The translations under genes were made by a program, and so were the position numbers. The notes below the pieces were generated by a model that saw only the letters and a program-made list of their open reading frames with translations, was not told where the DNA came from and ran no database searches. From Desmodesmus armatus (Eukaryota > Chlorophyta > Chlorophyceae > Sphaeropleales > Scenedesmaceae), in contig VIIQ02000581.1 in NCBI GenBank assembly GCA_007449985.2, forward strand, positions 496,001-560,000: DNA of 64,000 nucleotides, given 5' to 3'. Of the stretch, positions 36,064 through 49,266 are shown piece by piece (position 1 is the first letter of the stretch; each line of letters begins with the position of its first letter).

Positions 36064-39000
36064 CTGCGCTTGCGCCATCGCTGCTGCGGCTGAGCTTGGC
36101 CCAAGACGGCTCCCCAAGCGGCTGCAGGCCATCTGAAGCCCACTGCTGCAGGGATGGTTCCGATGTGCAGCGCTTTATGCTGCTGCTGCTGCTGTCAACC
36201 CTGCCAGCTGGCAGCCCTGCAGGTGCAGATGACGTCACTGCGGCAGCGCCACCAGCAGCTGAAGAGGTCCGTGCTGAGCCTGCAGTGCCAAGGGCGGCAG
36301 AGCCTGCACGGGGCTCAGCACCTGCAGAGCTGGGGCGCACCTGCTGCTCAATCCCAAACGGCGTCACAGCCAACCTGCGGCTGCTGCTGTTCGTGCGTGA
36401 AGCTGCCTCGGCAGCAGCTGCTACCGGGGTGTGCTGCTGCTGCTGGGAGTGGTGTCCAGCAGGCTGTGGCCGCCGGCTGCTGCTGCCATTGCTGCCGTCT
36501 GCGGCACTACTGCTGCTACTGCTGCCATCCGCGGCAGCAGCAGCAGCAGCTCCCTTGCTGCGTGGCTTGAGGCCCGCCCATGCCTCCTGTATGCCTGTGA
36601 TTATGTTGGCATCATCGTGCTTGGGGAATATCATGATGTTGGCTGCAGAGGGGCCGCCAGACACCAGCTTCGGCCCCCCAGGCTTGCTGCTGCTGGGCTC
36701 CTTCTGCCAGCGGGGAACGGCTGGGTTGCCACTGTTAGCGCCACACTGCTGCTGCTGCTGCACTGCGGAGCTGCTGCTGAATTGAACAGCAGGTGCGCGG
36801 TGCTGCGCAGGTGCTGTTGCAGCGTCAACCACGTCGGGTGGGTCAAACTGGGTGGCAGCAGCAGGCGGCTCTTGCAAGCTCAGCTCTCCCAGCATGGGTC
36901 TGGCATCAAGCGCGCCACTGCCCACTGCCGTAGCAGCGTCCTGCTGCTGCTGCTGTGGTGCCTGCGGCATGTGTGCATGCCGCAGGGCATCCATGCTTGC
37001 CCGCCTCTGCTCCCTGTCATCCTGCAGCATGGCATGCACCTGCTTCAAACCCCCATCTGGCACCTCAGCACACAGCCCCGCCAGCCCCTGCGCCTGCTCC
37101 TGCTGCTGCTGCCTTTGCCGCCGTGTCAGCTCCACACTGCCTGTCCCTGCAGTGTACTGCTCGCCCATTTGCAGGGCCTGCACCAGCGCTGCAGCCCCAG
37201 CTGCAGCGCCGTCTGCTATGCTGCCGTCAGCAGCAGCAAGGCCCAGGGAGAAGTTGGTGAGTGAGGCATCTATCAGGGGAAAGCCTGGCAGGGCTTTGAA
37301 GCTAGCCAGGCTGGTCTTCATTGTGTTGACATGGCTGGACATGTTGCTGGTGGCTGTGTTGGCTAGGCGGGAGAGGCCTGCTGCTAAGCTGTTGATAGCA
37401 CCTGCAGGCACAGGAGCAGGCACACCACAGCAGCAGACTCAATAAGGAGGGTTGGAAACGGGGGTAAGACAGGCCCTTTGGGGCACCCTCAGGAGCCCTT
37501 GGCTCGCTGGCTGGTGCTGAGGTTTGGGATCCGGATCCTCTCCCACAATTACTGTACTGCACTGTACATTTATGTGCAAAACTGAGGCAGAGCGGCTGAG
37601 TTGTGAGGGAGCGGCTGCACGATGTTGCAAAGCTCCTTCCTATGTTGCAGGGCGGCTTGTTGTGCAGGTCTGAAAGGTCAAGCGAGAAGGGTCAAGATTG
37701 CCTGAATAAGGAAGGATATGCAGGCTTGTTGGTGAGTCAGTCATGGCGGAGGTGCAACCCTGGCTCAGCACATGCGCGGCCCTGCTCATGCGAGCCCATG
37801 TCACCTGCTGTACTGGCTGCCATGTTGCTGGTGGTTGCTGCCAGCTGGTTTGTGACGCGGCGTGACAGCGACATGTTGACCAGGTCCAGCAGCAGAGACT
37901 CAACACTGAAGGTGCTGCAGGCGGGACAACACAACACAGCATAGCACAGCCTGTCGTAGCACATCGTGACGCGTCAAAGCATGCAGCACGGAGTGTCAGG
38001 TCAGCGCTGGAGGCAGGTTTGGGAGGCATGCTGCTGTCTGCACTATGCACAAACCTCCCATACAAGCACCCCACAGCTGGCACTCAAGCAAGCTGTTCAT
38101 GCCGCACAGGAGTAATGGCCGCATGTAATCATCGGCTATCGCAACGGCTGTGGGTAGATTGCAGCTGCATGTCAACTGCATGTCACGTCGCTGAGGCGCT
38201 GCTGTTGCGCCTTTAACAGCCGTTGCGATCAACAACACGCCTCGCTGGCCCTTCTCCTCCAACAAGTCCCCCCTCCCTACCTGAGCCGTGGAATGGGGTC
38301 TGCCCCCAAGACGATGCTGGTGATGTACTCCTCACACAGCCCACAAAGCTCCTGACTCAGCACGGCGGGTGGCCCAATGGTGATGCAGCGCATGCCAGAG
38401 ATGCCCCGCGGCGCCGCGCCAGGCTGCTGCAGTAGGAGGGTAACCAGCGCTGCCACGCCACCTCCCAACGAGTGGCCTGCGGTGAATACACACCAACACA
38501 CCCGCTGCAACATCAGAACACGCCGACGCCAAGGGCACCGGTCTGTTAGCTGTAAGGGGTGCTGATGCGCCACTACCCAGCCTCGTGATGTGCGCGCATG
38601 CTGGTAAGCTCTGTCAGGCCCAATTGTAGCTGCTGCCCAGATGGTTTCTCGCAGTTGTGCACAGAGTTGTGCTGAGAGGTTGAGATATCCTTTGGACGTT
38701 GAGTGGTTGAGAGAGCCACGTCAAGCATACACACTCCTGAGACTGAACACATGCGACTGCAGCACACTCCCCAGTCATAGTTGAGCAGCTGCCCAGTCAA
38801 CACCTCTACACCTCGCCAGTGGTGTCGACACCCCTTGCAGCTAACCAACCCACAACCCTACACTAGCCTCACCTGCCACGACCAGTGGCCACCCAGGGCA
38901 ACGCTGCGCAGCCTCTGCCAAGGCATCCACGGTGTTTGACACCACGTAAGCAGCTGCCGCCAGCAGCCCCTCATGCACCCACCCCGCCACACCCTGAGAA

Positions 39001-42000
39001 CGGCAGAAAGGCAGGCAGGCATAACATGTGCAGCATACTCCGCATGCGGTGGCAGCACTTGGCACATCATTGCTGACGACAGAGAGAGGGCACAGCACTG
39101 CAAATTTGTAGGTCAAACCATTGACACCTAGCACGCACATCAATCACATACACAGGACAGTGGCTAGGTGCATGGCTTCAGCGGAAGGGGCTGCAGCAAC
39201 CTTTCCAGGCCTACAACCCTCCTCAGACTTGAGGCCCACAGCTGTCAAGCAAGGCAGCAACCTTACCTGAAACTCAAAGGGCAGTGGTGCTGCAGTGACA
39301 TCTGTCTCCAGGTCCCCAAGTTCCAGGCTGCCCCTCACCCCCAGCACAATGTTGCCACGCTTCATGTCCACAGCCACGTAATGGCAGGGCCTGCAGGGCA
39401 GGACAATCGAAGAAAGCGACAACAGCTCCATAGTCAGAGGCTGCAACCATGCAGCTGGACTGACAGGCCACTCTAGCAAGTCACATGACTGCGCGCACAG
39501 AGAATGCGCATACAGATATACGTGCACACAGCGGCTGTACTGAAGAGCATGCGCGTGCAGCACAGCATGCATGGCATGCGTCTGCAGGCCACATCAAACA
39601 AACCCCCAGCCCTTGCAGCAGTTGCGGCAGTAGCAACTGACAGCAACCTTGCACTGCTGTCAGTTTGGTCACCTGAAGGTGTCATTGTGCCATGCTGCCA
39701 GCAGCACATCCTGTGGACAGAAGCCTGCCAGCGTGTGCATAGCCCTGATGTTGGCCTCAAGGGAGGCACCTGCACAAGCACAGCACGGCACGGCACGGCA
39801 CAGCGCAGCCACATGATCAACAGTAGTGACTCAGCGCACAGCAAGTTGCAGGACTGGCCACAGCACATGCAGCGCAGCACAGCGCAGAGTGTCTGGGATG
39901 GTGAGAGGTGCACACATCCAGTATCCTTGAGCAGATAGGGTGTTTCCTGTACCTGGGTGTGCCAGTGCATCAGCACAGCTTGCACGCAACACAGCCAGGA
40001 ATGAAAAAGTGCAGACACCCGTCAACTGACCAATCACAGTAGCCAGAGAACGAGGGTGCGCAAGCAGCAGATCACCCACCCAGCTAAGGCCCACCAGCTC
40101 ACCGGTGATGGCATTGAAGTGCGGCAATGTTGCCAGCATCTTGATAGCATTCCCCAGGTTGCTCAGGTGTCCTGCTGCTGCCACGTACCCATACGCAGCT
40201 TGGCTGTACTGAGCCCCAGCCAGCAGGTCGTCCAGCACAGACAGACCGCCCACATGCAGCTGCACACCAGCGGAGCTGCCTGCTGCAGGACTCCCAGGTA
40301 CCTGGCTGCCACTGGTGCTGTTGGTGCTGGCCCGCGGCTCCTGCCGCGGCTGCTGCTGGCTGCGGCCTTTGCTCCCGCTGCTGCCACTGCCTATGTGCAT
40401 CTTCAGGCCTGTGAAGGGCAGGCCCCTCAGCACGTGCTGGCCGCCACTTGCCCCTGACGCGGCTTGCATCCTGCTGCTGGCTGCTGGGCGTTGCTGGCTG
40501 CGAGCAGCGCTGCCCGTTCGCGCTGGAGGCGCACCATGTTTATTGCTGTCTGATGGGACAGCTGCTGTCGCATCTCCAACGGCTAGTGTTTCAGCAGCGT
40601 CTTGCACACCCGTGCTGCCCCCACCTCCTCCCCCTGCTGCTGCTTGTGGCTGCTTGGACGCCTCGAGGGCTGCAAGTGCTGCTGCAGCGCCTTTCAGGAC
40701 AACGCCTGGGGGGTTTGTCCCCAGGCCGCCTTGCCGCATAGATTCCTGCAGCTTCTGCTCTTGGCTGAACCAGACCAGCTGCTGCAGCTGCCCCAGCTGC
40801 TGCCTCTTGAGCTCATCACTGCATAGGCAGAGAGATCGCAGTCACATCGGTGCGCTGCATGGTTAGAACCAATGTCTTGCAAGCCAACAATCCAGCATGG
40901 GTGTGCAGGGGCGTGGATGACTTCTTCCGTTGCATGTGCTGCAGAATTTCAAGATGGAGATGAAGCGTGCTTGAAGAATTGTGACTTGTACCTCACCTGT
41001 GCGTGCTGATGACAAAGAACCAGCCAGTGATGTCTGGAGTGATCATCACCGTGTTGTGGCGGGCTGCTGCGTCTTTGACAAGCTTCAAAAAGGTGTTGAC
41101 CATGCCCGCAAAGCTGGCGCGCTTGACCGCGCCAGGCATGGACGACTGCACGGCATGCACCGCGCCAACCCATGCGGCTTTTCCTGCAGATGCTGTGCTG
41201 GCTGCAGTTTGGCCTGCTGCAGCTCCTGCGGTAGCAGCTGCGTTAGCAACAGCTGTGGGAGCGCTGCGGCTGCCGGAGCTGCTGACCCTGCCGCCGTCCT
41301 GTCCAGCTGTCGCCTGCGTGCACAGATGGCATGGAGCCGTAGTTGAAACAACAGTACGCACCAGCTGTGGTGCATGCGCATTGGGGTGGGTGCGCACGAG
41401 GTGCAGGGTCCTGTCGGTGCAGCATGCGGCAGTTGCGTGGGTCACCGTGCTGCACCTGCTGCTCTCTTGCTGAACATGGTTGGGGGGCCACAGCCTGCTG
41501 CTGCAGCTGGTCTGCTGTTAACAAAAAATGACCATCCTGCAGCGCTCACTGACTGCAGCTGCCTTCGCCCACCTGTTCGTATGCTGCAGCATCCAGCCTG
41601 CGCCACAGCCTGCTCCTGACCCTGTCATTCGTTCGCTTGCTGGCCCTGCCTCCTGGCCTATCCTCCCGCAGGTGGTCGAATGCCGTGCCATACACCCATC
41701 CGTCAGCATCTGTGGCAGGGCTCCTGACAATGCACCAGCCTTGGTCACCATCGCTGCGGGGCTGGCCGCTGGCTGGCCACTCTACCGGCTCAAAGCACGC
41801 ATCTGACCAACCAGGGACTGTGCTGGGGATGAAGGGAACAACGAATGCTTCCCGCCTGCATCACATGTGAGACACAGCAGGAACACCTGCTCATGTGCCT
41901 TGCTGCAGTTGATATTCTTGTTTGGTGTTGTGCTGCCACTAAAGGGTCAGCATAACATTAGCAACTCTGTTTCTGAGCGTTCATCACTCAGATCCCAACC

Positions 42001-42533
42001 TTAGCTGGACAGGAGCTCTGTGAGGGGGTGTGCTGACTGTGCTGCACAACTCTGCTGTTGCACACCAGCTGGCCAGCCTGTGGTGGGGAGGCATGGACAA
42101 GCTGCAACGGACTCACCACGTGACGCCAATCCAAATATGATTCTCCAGCACTTCAGCAACATCACTCTGCATTCTTGACCTACTTCATTCAAGTTGGCAG
42201 CAGCATGACCAACTCCCCTGTATGATATGTACACCTCTGGACTACTACGGCATGCTTCGCTTGGCACGTGCTCAGCACCTGCAATGCTGGATCGGAGTCG
42301 TTCACGATATTCAATCGAAGTCGAGTTTGATCAGATGACGAGTAATGCGACAGCTGAGAACACGTCTGTATCCTATAGTGCTGAAGAAACAACTACTATC
42401 TTGGAGAATCAACTTACAACGCGGGCCTGATCACGTCAACCTTGGACGCCAGCCTGTACTGGCGTTTACTGTGTGCCAGCCTGGCACCAATGCTGCCCAC
42501 CAGGTCCTGTCCACACTTCACAGGCAATGGCAT
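33132..42533 (-). CDS. Class 3 (diacylglycerol-lipase-like) lipase with N-terminal dysferlin/peroxin-type region and giant insertions
   Basis: Twelve exons (minus): 42533-42418, 41855-41573, 41313-40997, 40818-40103, 39769-39673, 39390-39267, 38993-38873, 38476-38281, 37914-37805, 37401-35928, 35711-33540, 33282-33132; 5877 nt, 1958 residues, all junctions in phase. Residues ~40-130 (DADGWVYGTAFDHL, then NDRVRSRLWRRL) look like a DysF-type domain. The lipase core follows: HYVAVDMKRGNIVLGVRGSL; nucleophile elbow GHSLGGG (Ser ~594); VLGADPIPRLR (Asp ~650); LYPPGR (~1184); VLDHLPSNY (His ~1935). GADPIPR and LYPPGR are typical of sn-1 diacylglycerol lipases, so lipid ester hydrolysis is expected. 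Ser/Ala/Gln-rich tracts of about 480 and 700 residues separate these core segments. No multi-span membrane region is seen, unlike animal DAGL. I start at ATG 42533; it lies 134 bp from the stop of the next gene upstream. Confidence 0.85.
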
Positions 42534-42666
42534 GCCGACAAGGGTTATAGTGAATCCAAGCTGCAGCTAGAGAAGAAGCAAACAACTGGGCTGATACACA
42601 TGTCAACCTTCAATTACTGAATGGTTGTGGCGGGTCCACAACTTGCAAGTGCACAATTGTGAATAT

Positions 42667-45600
42667 TCAGTAGTGAGCATGCAACGCACGGGTGCCTCTG
42701 ATGGCCGTCCTGCAAAACGGGCACAGTGGCGGGCGCACACCCAGCGCCTGGCCTACAATACACCCTGCACACGCAAAGCACAGGCTGTGGCCACAGCCCA
42801 CCATCACCACTGCACACTCCTGGTCCATGCAAACAGCGCATGTTTCAGCGCTACCGCGCGCACCACCCATGCCCCTCAACAAACTCAAGCTGCTGCGCCG
42901 GCTGCTGCTGCAACTGTGCCCCTCACCCGACAACTCCCCATCAACCATGGCAGCAACCCCACCTGCCCCACTGACAATGTGGCCAAAGTCACCAGCCACC
43001 CCAAAAGCCTGCAGGTACTGACCAAGCTTGTCAGACACACACCCCGGCAACGCCCCAGCCAGAGATGTTGCAACCTCAAGCGTCAGCCCCGACCTATCCA
43101 AGCTGCCCCTGCGGCTACCTGCGGCTCCAACAAGGCTCCCCCGCTGCGCTCCCACCAGGCTGTGCCTGCTGATCCCTTGTGCCTGTGTCATCATGTGCGC
43201 TACATGCTGCCGCCTAGCACCAAAGGCCCCCGAAAAGCCCCCAGCACTGTGCTGACCCGGCATCTCAAAGCTGCGCCGGCTGTGGGGGCTGCCCTGAGGA
43301 GGCACAGTCCCTGGCCGTCGAGTGTGCTGGCCTAGCCGTTGGTGCTTTTGCAGCACCTGTGGTTGGTTATGTCGGTCCCGGTGCTCTGCAGCACCTGCTG
43401 GTGCCACCTCAACAGCTGCAGACACCTCACGGTGTTGATGTGCCAGCTGCATGGGCGCACGCGCTGCGCCTTCACAGCTGCTGCCACCCACGTGCACTAG
43501 CTCTAACCCCACCCCCGGCCGCTGCAGCTGTGATGGCCAGGACATGGATAGCTCCAGGTGCTGCTGTTGCAGCAGCTTCCAGGCTAGTGGGGTCAGGTGC
43601 CGGTCCCAGGCGGTGCTTTTGATGCCTGCTGTGGCTAACAGGGGGTGCACCCTGGGCTTTGCTCTGGAAGCCTCTCTTAGGGGCCTGCTGACATGGTGCT
43701 GCTTGGGCATACCCCTGCTGATACTGCTGGTGCTGGTACTGCTGGTGCTGCTGCTGTGCGTCTGATCTGTGGGAGATCGGGCACTACCAGCCGCAGACTC
43801 CATATGCAACTGCTGCTGCGATGGGTGAGCGCTGCCAGGCGACATTTGGTGCGAGAGCTCCTCCTGTGTCCTGCTGGCCAGCTCACCCAAAGTGACTGAA
43901 GACGTCGCTAGAGGAGAGCACCCTGTGCTCCCTTCTGGGAAGGCTGCATGGGACTTTGGCCGCTGTGCTACTGCAGGGGAGCTCAAAGGCGGCTGCAGGG
44001 CAGGGCTGCTGCTGCCATGCCCAGCCATCCCACAAGCAGCAGTCCCTGCAGCAGCCGGGCTGGAGCAAGAGCTACCTCCATTTGCTCCTGCGCTGCTGCT
44101 TGAACAAGCAGCGGCAGAAGCGGTAGCACCAGGTGAGAGATTTGACGGTTTGGCTGCGCATGCTGCCGTGCTGTGGTGTGCTAAGCTGCCAGGAGGGCCC
44201 AGCAGCAGCTGGAAGCTGCCAACATCTCCCACTCCCTTGTACATCATGATGTGCTGACTACTAGTAGGGGCGGCTGAAGCCGCGTAGAGCCCCCGCTCTG
44301 CTCTGAGAGGCCTGAGCTGTCTTGGTGGTGACGCTGCACAGCACAGCTGCTGCAGCCGCCGGCAGCAGCACCCGCGGTTTGGGCGGCCTGTGGTGATGTT
44401 GGTGTCAATGCTGACTCACTGACAGAGGCTGTAGCATCCCCTGTACCCCTGCTGCTGCCGCTGCTGCTGCTGCTGCTGCCGCTGCTGCTGCTGCCGCTGC
44501 TGCTGCTGCCGCTGCTGCTGCTGTCGCTGCTGGCAGCAGCTGCGCACGTGACTGCTGCGGACTGTGCTGCTGCTGCTGGTGCAGGTGTGGCTGGTCCCAC
44601 GTCCGTACTGCTCCGCTGCTGCTGCTGCTGCTGTTCGGTAGCCAGCCAGATGCGGTCCAAGCACCCCAGTGTGATAGAGGACGATGACACAAGCTGCCCT
44701 GGCGCAGCCTTGTCTTTCGGCCCTGAGGCTGGCCCCACACGGCAGCCAATAGACTGTGTGGCAGCTCCCTCCACAATTCTGTTGACACTGCTGCTGCTGC
44801 TGCTGCTGGTGCTGCTCCTGGAGTAGCTGCTAGTGGGAGCTGCAGCTGCAGCTGCTCTCGTCACTGCTGTAAGCACCACTGGGTCTACAGGTACAGCAGC
44901 TGCCGGGTCTGCAGCAGCTGGCACATTGCCACTCCTTGCAGGCTCAATCTCTGTGCTGCAGCAGCCTGCTACAGCACCCTGGGCCTTTGCTGGTTACTGA
45001 CCAGGCGTGCTGACAACTGCTGCAACAGCACCATCCGATGGCTGCAGGATGCAGCTGGTGCTGTTTCTGCTCAATGGCTGCTGCCTGCTACCAGTTGTAT
45101 CAACCCCGTCAGCTGCCGCAGCTGCTTTGCTGCTCTGTGCCTGCTGCTCGCTCGCGGCAGCGTCTGCTTTTGCTACAGCTGCTGCGGCTGTGCTGAACTG
45201 CTGTACAGCCCCCAGCGTGATGGAGGGCGTCCTGCGCAGGAGGCCGCCCCAGGGATAATGGTCAGGATCAGCGCCCTGACCCATTTCAGGTGTTCCCAAT
45301 GCACCACCAACAGGCCTACTGCTGCTGCTGCTGCCATCACCCCCATGCTGGCCGACCGCTGCACCCGTGTACATGCTATTGCTGCTGCCGCTGCTGCCAG
45401 CAGCACCTGCTGCTGTGGCCGATGTGGCATCACGCCCTGCTGCTGCAGTGGAGCCCTGACCCCACCACCGCTGCCAGATCTGCTCCCGCTGCCGCTGCCG
45501 CTGTCCTGCCTGCTGCCGCTTGGCATGATGTTGCTCCCGCTGCTGCTGCAGCTGCTGGTCCTTGAGCGCTGCTGCATGCAGCGCCTCGATAAACCGCTGC

Positions 45601-46828
45601 TCCTGCAGCAGCGCCTGCTGCTGCTGCAGCTGCGCTAGCAGCTGGGCCCGAAGTGCTTTGGACGCTATGACTTGGAGGGTGGGGAGGCCTCGCCTTCGAA
45701 GGTCGTCTAGCTGCTGTAAGGTAAATAGGGCTGAGGGGTCTGTCCTGGGGTGCAGTAGGGCTGCTAGCTGGCTGTTGGGGTCAAGGCCGCGCCAGAGGGC
45801 GACATGCAAGGGTGTGGCTCCCTGGGCATCAGGCCTGAGGGAGAAAGACGGGGCGCAGAAGTCCACATAACATCAGCTCAGCAAAACCTGGGAATAAATG
45901 TCTGGTAGCATTGCCGCCATGCATGTCATTGCGGCCGAGACTAGACACGCCCTCTATGTCGGCAACTGGCGGCAACACTTTACTGCCTTGATTGTTCAGA
46001 ACCTGCCAAAGTCCTCTGCACTTGCAGGCCTGCAGCTGCCCTCCACTAGCCAGCCAGTCCCTGATGTATCGCTCTGCTTTGAACTTTAGTCCTTGGCTCC
46101 CTGACCAGCTGACATACAACATTTTTTCTCATCAACAGCCCTCCCACTCTCACCATGTCCTGGAGTCCACAGGCCTGCGGCTGCCACCATCTGCTGGCCC
46201 CAGCCAGTCCCTGAGGTGCAGGGCGTGGTGCTGCATGATGGCCAGCACCACTGCAGCGTGCTGCTGCTGGGCTGCAACGTGCAAGGCTGTGGCACCTTTG
46301 GGGACGATAAGCCACCTGCACTGCAGGACAATGGGCAGCAGGTGGTGGGCTGCGGGCGCAGGCACAAACTGGCAGGCTTAGGGGGAGAGCACTTCACACG
46401 CGTTGCTCATTAAAGGCTTGCTGTCCACATATGCGCTGTACCGTACATCATGGTACTGCTTTGTGCAGTGTGCAGTTGCGGGGTGTGTTGTGCCCCTGTA
46501 CAAACTTTGCTGCGTTGCTGTGCTATGCCATCAGTGAGGCCTATCTGGTCGTATGCCCGTATGCCAGCAACCCAGGTCTGCTGCCATTCATGACGGCTCA
46601 GCCTGCAGGCTGCGTTGATGTGCAGATGTGCCATTCCACCCTGCAGAAGGCCCGATACACGATATCAGCAGGTGCATGCCACATTCATGGGAGCCAAGGC
46701 GCACCTGTCTTAGTTGTCTGTGCAGGCCTGCAGCAGCAGCCTATCGCTGACGGTTGTGCCACCAAGAAGCTTCTTGATGATGTGTGCATGGCCACCCCAT
46801 GCAGCATAGTGCAGGGGACTGCATGCGC

Positions 46829-46864
<36 letters not shown>

Positions 46865-46884
46865 GCAGCAGAAGCAGCAGCAGA

Positions 46885-46915
<31 letters not shown>

Positions 46916-48029
46916 GCAGCAATGGCATGTGAGCATATGCATGTCATCAGTACGACAGGCTGGCAGTGCACACCAGCAGAGCCGCACTACTGATGCACTG
47001 ATGACAGCAGCTGGCTGTGCAGTGCACCATTGCATGCGCTACCATTGCAGCGCAATGCCGTGCCAGCAGCATTGCCACCGCAGCCGTTTTTGTGCTTGCC
47101 CAACTGCCTAAAGCTTCACAAGCAGCTGTTCTGGCTTGCATATACATAGGAATTGTATGTGACGCTCTGAGACACCACGGCAATTATTCTGCATGCCATA
47201 CATGATGATCACATCCCATCTAGTAATGCTGCCGGCATGCATTGCATTTGTGCATCAGGCAGGGCTGGACTGATGCTGCCAATGCCTACCCTCAAACCAG
47301 TGTTGGGAAGGCTGCCAGCCTTGGGCCTGGCAGGCAATGTACTACTACTAGTATGAGCACGCACCTGAACCCGCTGCGGTTGCATGTGTTGACCAGCCTG
47401 CCAGCTATGCCCTGCAGTTGAGCCTTATCAAGCAGCTGCACAGTAACAACACACAGTGCACAACAATCGCAGTGTTGACACATGACATGTCCACCTGAAT
47501 CAGCCTCCCAACATGTGTATGCCTGTGCAGAGGGGCGATGGTGCCCCTCTGCACAGGCGCATGTCACGTTCCAACTGAAGATGGAACCTTGAGTGCAAGT
47601 GCAAATGCAGACGCTTTGGGATCTCTGCTGATAGCTGATGCTTCTCAGGCAGCCACCCATCCCCACCTGCTCCACAACATGCCCATGTCCGTTTATGCTC
47701 GCCAAGTGCAGGCAGCCGTTGCCGTCACAATCAACCGCCAGTATGTTGGAGCCTGACTCCAGCAGCAGCTCAGCACACTCCCAACTGCCATGCAGGCAGG
47801 CAGTTAGGAACGGAGTCCTGCAGGCCCTGTCTCTGCGGCCCACTGCTGTGCTGAGTGCTGCTGCTGCAGCACCAGGGTATGCCCCTGGGGTGGCCATCTC
47901 CTGGGTGACAGCTGCCACAAGGGGCTGCAGAAGCTGGTCCAGAAGTTGTGCATCCCCTGCTTTTGCTGCAGCTTGGAAAGCCTTTTTGCCATGGTTTGGC
48001 TGCTCTGATTTGCTGTTGGTGGCACCCAT
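42667..48029 (-). CDS. Ankyrin-repeat RING E3 ubiquitin ligase (XB3/XBAT-like)
   Basis: Resolved exons (minus): 48029-47667, 47435-47365, 46818-46763, 46349-46154, and one from 45834. The coding sequence then continues through Ser/Ala/Gln-rich segments (to about 45093 or 44997, and about 44968-44300) into the last segment, open from about 44400 to the stop at 42667. The two junctions near 45095-44968 and 44400-44250 are not resolved. Start MGATNSKS fits an N-myristoylation signal, as in plant XB3-type ligases. Ankyrin repeats: GNGCLHLASINGHGHVVE, FSPLHYAAWGGHAHIIKKLL, ATALHVAAQQQHAAVVLAI, GATPLHVALWRG. The C-terminal C3HC4 RING (about 42715-42840) reads CAVC, CGHSLCFAC, CPFC, with spacing like rice XB3. 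The role should be substrate ubiquitination at membranes; the target is unknown. A long Gln/Ser/Ala middle separates ankyrins from RING. Confidence 0.82.
46829..46921. repeat. CTG-rich repeat adjoining a splice acceptor
   Basis: About 30 triplets, mostly CTG with periodic TTC interruptions on the coding strand, stand where the polypyrimidine tract of the intron before exon 3 of the ankyrin-RING gene should be. They end about 10 nt before the acceptor. Confidence 0.85.
47521..47558. repeat. Perfect 16-bp-arm inverted repeat in an intron
   Basis: GCCTGTGCAGAGGGGC at 47521-47536 and its exact reverse complement at 47543-47558, with a 6-nt loop, in intron 1 of the ankyrin-RING gene. Confidence 0.9.
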
Positions 48030-48409
48030 GTCACACAGTTGTATCACATGCGTACTCACATGTAAGCAGACGGGATGTGGGGACGTAAGCGAGCCTAAAC
48101 AAAGAATTGAACAGCAATGACAACGCAATGAAAGAAGATCAACTGTGTGTCAGCGTGCATCAGAGTAATCGCTGCGTAATCCCTGGTAACGGTCGGTGAC
48201 GATGATCAGCGGCTTCTTTCAGAGCGGCCTGACTGTAAGATTAGACAAGTGCAGCAAGTTCAAAACATTATTTGACACGCGCCTGTCCGTGCAAATATCG
48301 AGCGCGTCAAACAAGCGCAGGTCGCAGCATTGCGCAGCACGCCAGGCGGAGCATGTGTGCAGTAGACGTAAGGGATGCTCCCAGCACAAACAGCCCGTGT
48401 CATACACAG

Positions 48410-49228
48410 TCACCATGATCCGTTCAGCTCATCACCCCTGCCCGCAACCCTACCCCGCGCTGCCCCTCTTCCCCTTCCTCTATCTGTCCCTCTGCCCCTT
48501 CCTCTATCGCCACCACGAGGTGCCTGCCAGCTGCCCTCCTGCTGAACCACATGATGCAGCCTGTCACTTCTCTGCTGCTGCCCTTGCTGCTGTGTCCTCG
48601 GGAGTGGAGATGCATCAGCATGGACGGTGCTGAGCTGCACACCCCCTGGCTGCTGTTGCTGCTGCTGCTGTTGCTGCTGTCTGCCTCTGCCCCTGGAGTG
48701 GCCTGGCTTAGGTGTCCACTCCTGCTCCTGCTGCCTCCAGCTCTGATGCCGTAACTGCTGTGCCTGCTGCTGCTGATTGTGGTGGTGGTGGTGGCTTTGC
48801 TGCTGCTGCTGCTGGCTCCCATCAAAAGTGTCAGAGCCATCTGACGAACTGAAGTGTCGGCGACCCCTGCTTCTGCCCCAACCCCTGCCCATGCCCCCTC
48901 CACCACCCCCGCCTCTCTGCTGTGGCCCAGCTGCACATGCAGAGGCACCCCGCCTGCCACCCCTCACTCCAGACACAGCAGCAGCAGCAGCAGCAGCAGC
49001 AGCACTACTGTTGCTGGAGCTAGCCAGACTGCCGCCAGATGCGGCAGCATCACCAGCAGCAGCCGCAGTGCTGCTGCTGCTGGGCCTCTCCCAGTCCGCA
49101 ATGCAGTAGCTGGCATCTGTGTCTATGATACCCTGCCGCTGCTGCTGCTGCACAAACATCTTTGCAAACTGCTGCTGCAGCTGCAGGAAAGGTTGCAGCT
49201 GCGCAGCAGTGAGCTTGGCAGCATCAGG

Positions 49229-49266
<38 letters not shown>

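Noticed and set aside
42625..43335. Plus-strand open frame of 236 codons
   Set aside because: Antisense to the RING-containing last exon of the ankyrin gene; no motif of its own.
44969..45001. A 33-nt intron in the ankyrin-RING gene
   Set aside because: GT-AG ends and phase would fit, but it is shorter than any other intron in the window; left as unresolved.
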